Positions 62,242 through 64,000 of a stretch of 64,000 nt of DNA are shown piece by piece (position 1 is the stretch's first letter; every line of letters starts with the position of its first letter). The DNA comes from Bifidobacterium simiiventris (GTDB lineage: Bacteria; Actinomycetota; Actinomycetes; Actinomycetales; Bifidobacteriaceae), in the NCBI RefSeq assembly GCF_019331715.1, contig NZ_JAHBBG010000001.1:186001-250000 (forward strand), read 5' to 3'. Below the pieces are notes generated by a model, which was not told where the DNA came from, did no database searches, and was given only the letters and a program-made list of their open reading frames with translations. The translations under genes and the position numbers were made by a program.

Positions 62242-63357
62242 ATGGCACAGGTTAGGGATACGAAACGTAAGACAAGCAAGGCATCGGCAATGAGCGAGAA
62301 GACCAAGCCGGGCAGCGAGGGCACTCAAGACAAGGCGAAGACGACCGCGAAGCAGACGCGCGGCGGCACGGCCGGCACAGCCAAATCCAAGAAGACGAAG
62401 ACGGCCAAGACCGCGGCGACGCGCAATACCAAGCGCAGGGGCGCAAGCAAACGTCCAAAATCCGCACGCGGAACGAGAACAACAAGGGCGGCAAGGATCA
62501 CAAGCCCGAAACAATGGTGGGCCAAGGCGACGCTCGGCCAGAAGATCAAAGCCACGCTGGTTTCGCTGGTCACGATCATCTGCGTGATGGCGCTGGCGAT
62601 GGGCACCGTTCGCTTCGTGCAGTGGCGCATCGAGGTGCGCGCGGCCGAAGCGCGGCAGGCCGAGCTGGTGAAGACCTACGACTTCGATCCGGGCGACATC
62701 ATCTCCGACGGCCAGTTCTTCAACGCAAACGCGTTGAGTCAGGCCGAAATCCAGTCGTTCCTCGACGAGCAGGGGGCCGCATGCTCCGGCAAGGACTGTC
62801 TCAAGTCGAAGACGTTCGACACCACCGACCAGCCGGCCGACGAATACTGTTCGGCGTACGCCGGCGCCAAGCACGAGACGGCCGCGGCGATCATCTACAA
62901 GGCCGGCAAGGCGTGCGGCATCAGCCAGAAGATCCTGCTCACCGTCCTGCAGAAGGAGCAGCATCTCGTCACGGCCACCGAGATCACCGATTTCCAATAC
63001 AAGTCCGCGATGGGACTGAGCTGCCCGGACGACGCGAACTGCGATCCCGAATACGCCGGATTCTTCAAGCAGGTGTACGGCTCGGCGAAACGCTACCAGT
63101 ACTACGTCGCGCATGAGGACCGGTACGGTTACCACGCGAACGCGCTGAACTTCATCCAGTACCATCCGAACAAGGCGTGCGGCGGCACGAACGTGTTCAT
63201 CGACAACAAGGCGACCGCATTGCTGTACATCTACACGCCGTACCAGCCGAACGACGCGGCGCTGGCGGCCGGCGTGGGCGAGGGCGACGCGTGCTCGAGC
63301 TATGGCAACCGCAATTTCGCGATCATCTACCAAAGCTGGTTCGGCTCGATGCGGTGA
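62242..63357 (+). CDS. membrane-anchored extracellular protein, hemagglutinin/lysozyme-like domain
   Basis: 371 aa from ATG 62242. There is no RBS, but TACAAT ends 8 nt upstream, which suggests leaderless expression. A Lys/Thr-rich basic head of ~100 residues is followed by one helix (LVSLVTIICVMALAMGTVRF). The C-terminal ~170-residue domain has CGISQKILLTVLQKEQHLVT and a late DACSSYGNRNFAIIYQSWF. This domain is often labelled hemagglutinin in actinobacteria, and the Glu in LQKEQ is reminiscent of lytic transglycosylases. Cys pairs suggest disulfides outside the cell. Confidence 0.72.
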   Translation: MAQVRDTKRKTSKASAMSEKTKPGSEGTQDKAKTTAKQTRGGTAGTAKSKKTKTAKTAATRNTKRRGASKRPKSARGTRTTRAARITSPKQWWAKATLGQKIKATLVSLVTIICVMALAMGTVRFVQWRIEVRAAEARQAELVKTYDFDPGDIISDGQFFNANALSQAEIQSFLDEQGAACSGKDCLKSKTFDTTDQPADEYCSAYAGAKHETAAAIIYKAGKACGISQKILLTVLQKEQHLVTATEITDFQYKSAMGLSCPDDANCDPEYAGFFKQVYGSAKRYQYYVAHEDRYGYHANALNFIQYHPNKACGGTNVFIDNKATALLYIYTPYQPNDAALAAGVGEGDACSSYGNRNFAIIYQSWFGSMR

Positions 63358-63451
63358 CGGCGGTGCCGCTGCCGGACTTGTCCGACGGACCGGCGGGCCC
63401 GTTCGGCGGCGGGTCGCCGGCCCGGAAATCACAGGAAATCGCGGTTTGATA

Positions 63452-64000
63452 TCACAGCTCAATCTTGGGGCTGGCCGCGAGCAGCGTGCGCGTGTAGTCG
63501 GCTTCGGGATAACGCAGCACGTGGCCGGTCACGCCGCTTTCGACGATATGCCCGTGCCGCAGCACGGTAATCACGTCGGACACCTCCTGCACGATGCCCA
63601 GATCGTGCGTGATGAACAGGCACGCGAACCCGTGTTCGAGCTGCAGACGGCGCAGCAGGTCAAGCACCTTGCGCTGCACGGTCACGTCGAGCGACGAGGT
63701 GGGTTCGTCGGCGATGAGCAGCGACGGGTTCAACGCGAGCGCGCGGGCGATGCCGACGCGTTGGCGTTGGCCGCCGGACAGCTGGTGAGGGAACCGGTCG
63801 GCCGCGTCGGCGGGCAGTTCGACCTGATCGAGCAGTTCGGCGATGCGACGGCGCTTGTCGGCTTCGCTGAAGCCGCCCTGTACGCTCATCGGTTCGCTGA
63901 TGCTCCACGCGACCGTCTTGCGCGGGTTCAGTGCCGAACCGCTGTCTTGGAACACGTATCCCATATGCGAGAGGATCTCACGCTTGCGCCGGCCGTGCGC
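63452..64000 (-). CDS. oligopeptide-type ABC transporter ATP-binding protein (partial)
   Basis: The C-terminal ~183 codons of an ATPase whose start lies beyond the right edge; the frame is open through 64000. It has Q-loop MGYVFQDSGSALNPRKTV, signature LSGGQRQR, Walker B LLIADEPTSSLD, ITHDLG switch and a YPEADYTRTLLAA end typical of DppF/OppF proteins. It is separate from the fused ATPase at 45380. Its partners are outside the window. Confidence 0.9.
   Translation of the reverse strand, partial: AHGRRKREILSHMGYVFQDSGSALNPRKTVAWSISEPMSVQGGFSEADKRRRIAELLDQVELPADAADRFPHQLSGGQRQRVGIARALALNPSLLIADEPTSSLDVTVQRKVLDLLRRLQLEHGFACLFITHDLGIVQEVSDVITVLRHGHIVESGVTGHVLRYPEADYTRTLLAASPKIEL

Overview
The window is high-GC actinobacterial DNA and most likely comes from a Bifidobacterium chromosome. 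This rests on the mix of LacI-controlled sugar genes, the fused oligopeptide ABC ATPase, neighbouring DUF3710/DUF3159/TRAM-methyltransferase genes, a TypA GTPase, a pheA-tyrA pair, RBSs of the AAAGGA/GGAGG type and a few apparently leaderless genes. The species cannot be fixed from the sequence alone. I found no rRNA, tRNA, CRISPR array, prophage or transposase.

Layout, left to right. 0-3.3 kb: a two-gene minus-strand operon (DUF993 aldolase-like protein and a Gfo/Idh/MocA oxidoreductase) behind LacI-type operators. 3.3-8.1 kb: a TetR regulator facing an operon of phosphonate/phosphate-ester ABC genes (PhnD-C-E-E) that ends in a tyrosine-type phosphatase and has no C-P lyase. 8.2-12.3 kb: an AEC transporter, an intracellular GH39 glycosidase and a LacI regulator. 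12.4-16.0 kb: a four-gene ABC system with lipoprotein, adaptor, ATPase and permease. 16.0-21.8 kb: a LacI fragment, a 52-bp perfect palindrome, a hydroxyacid dehydrogenase, a small membrane protein, a LacI regulator, a 44-aa protein gene and a FucP-type permease. 21.8-25.1 kb: a Phd/RelE-type toxin-antitoxin pair, a VanZ-like membrane protein and an AAA/DUF4143 ATPase, which looks like an accessory patch. 25.3-30.9 kb: hairpin repeats, a sugar isomerase/epimerase-like protein, glycerate kinase, LacI, AraC, a 55-aa protein and TetR. 31.0-35.2 kb: a MacB-like ABC transporter with its own TetR. 35.3-45.3 kb: mostly core genes, namely aconitase, a P-type ATPase carrying a repeat insertion, a lipoprotein, an RNA methyltransferase, DUF3159, DUF3710 and exonuclease III. 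45.3-51.2 kb: an oligopeptide ABC transporter. 51.6-56.6 kb: a Xer recombinase and a second MacB-like ABC transporter. 56.9-62.1 kb: a small protein, tyrA, pheA, a membrane protein and typA. 62.2-64.0 kb: an anchored extracellular protein and the 3' part of another oligopeptide-type ABC ATPase that runs off the edge.

The most suggestive functional theme is a scattered set of genes with related LacI boxes (core GGAAAGCGCTTACC). It covers Gfo/Idh plus DUF993, the hydroxyacid dehydrogenase, the small membrane protein, glycerate kinase and its neighbouring LacI gene. With the TIM-barrel isomerase beside glycerate kinase, these could form a sugar or sugar-acid route that ends in glycerate and 2-phosphoglycerate. 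This is inference.

The window is also rich in palindromic DNA. At least two dispersed repeat families occur, and members of both lie inside coding sequence: one in a P-type ATPase and one forming the C-terminal tail of an ABC ATPase.
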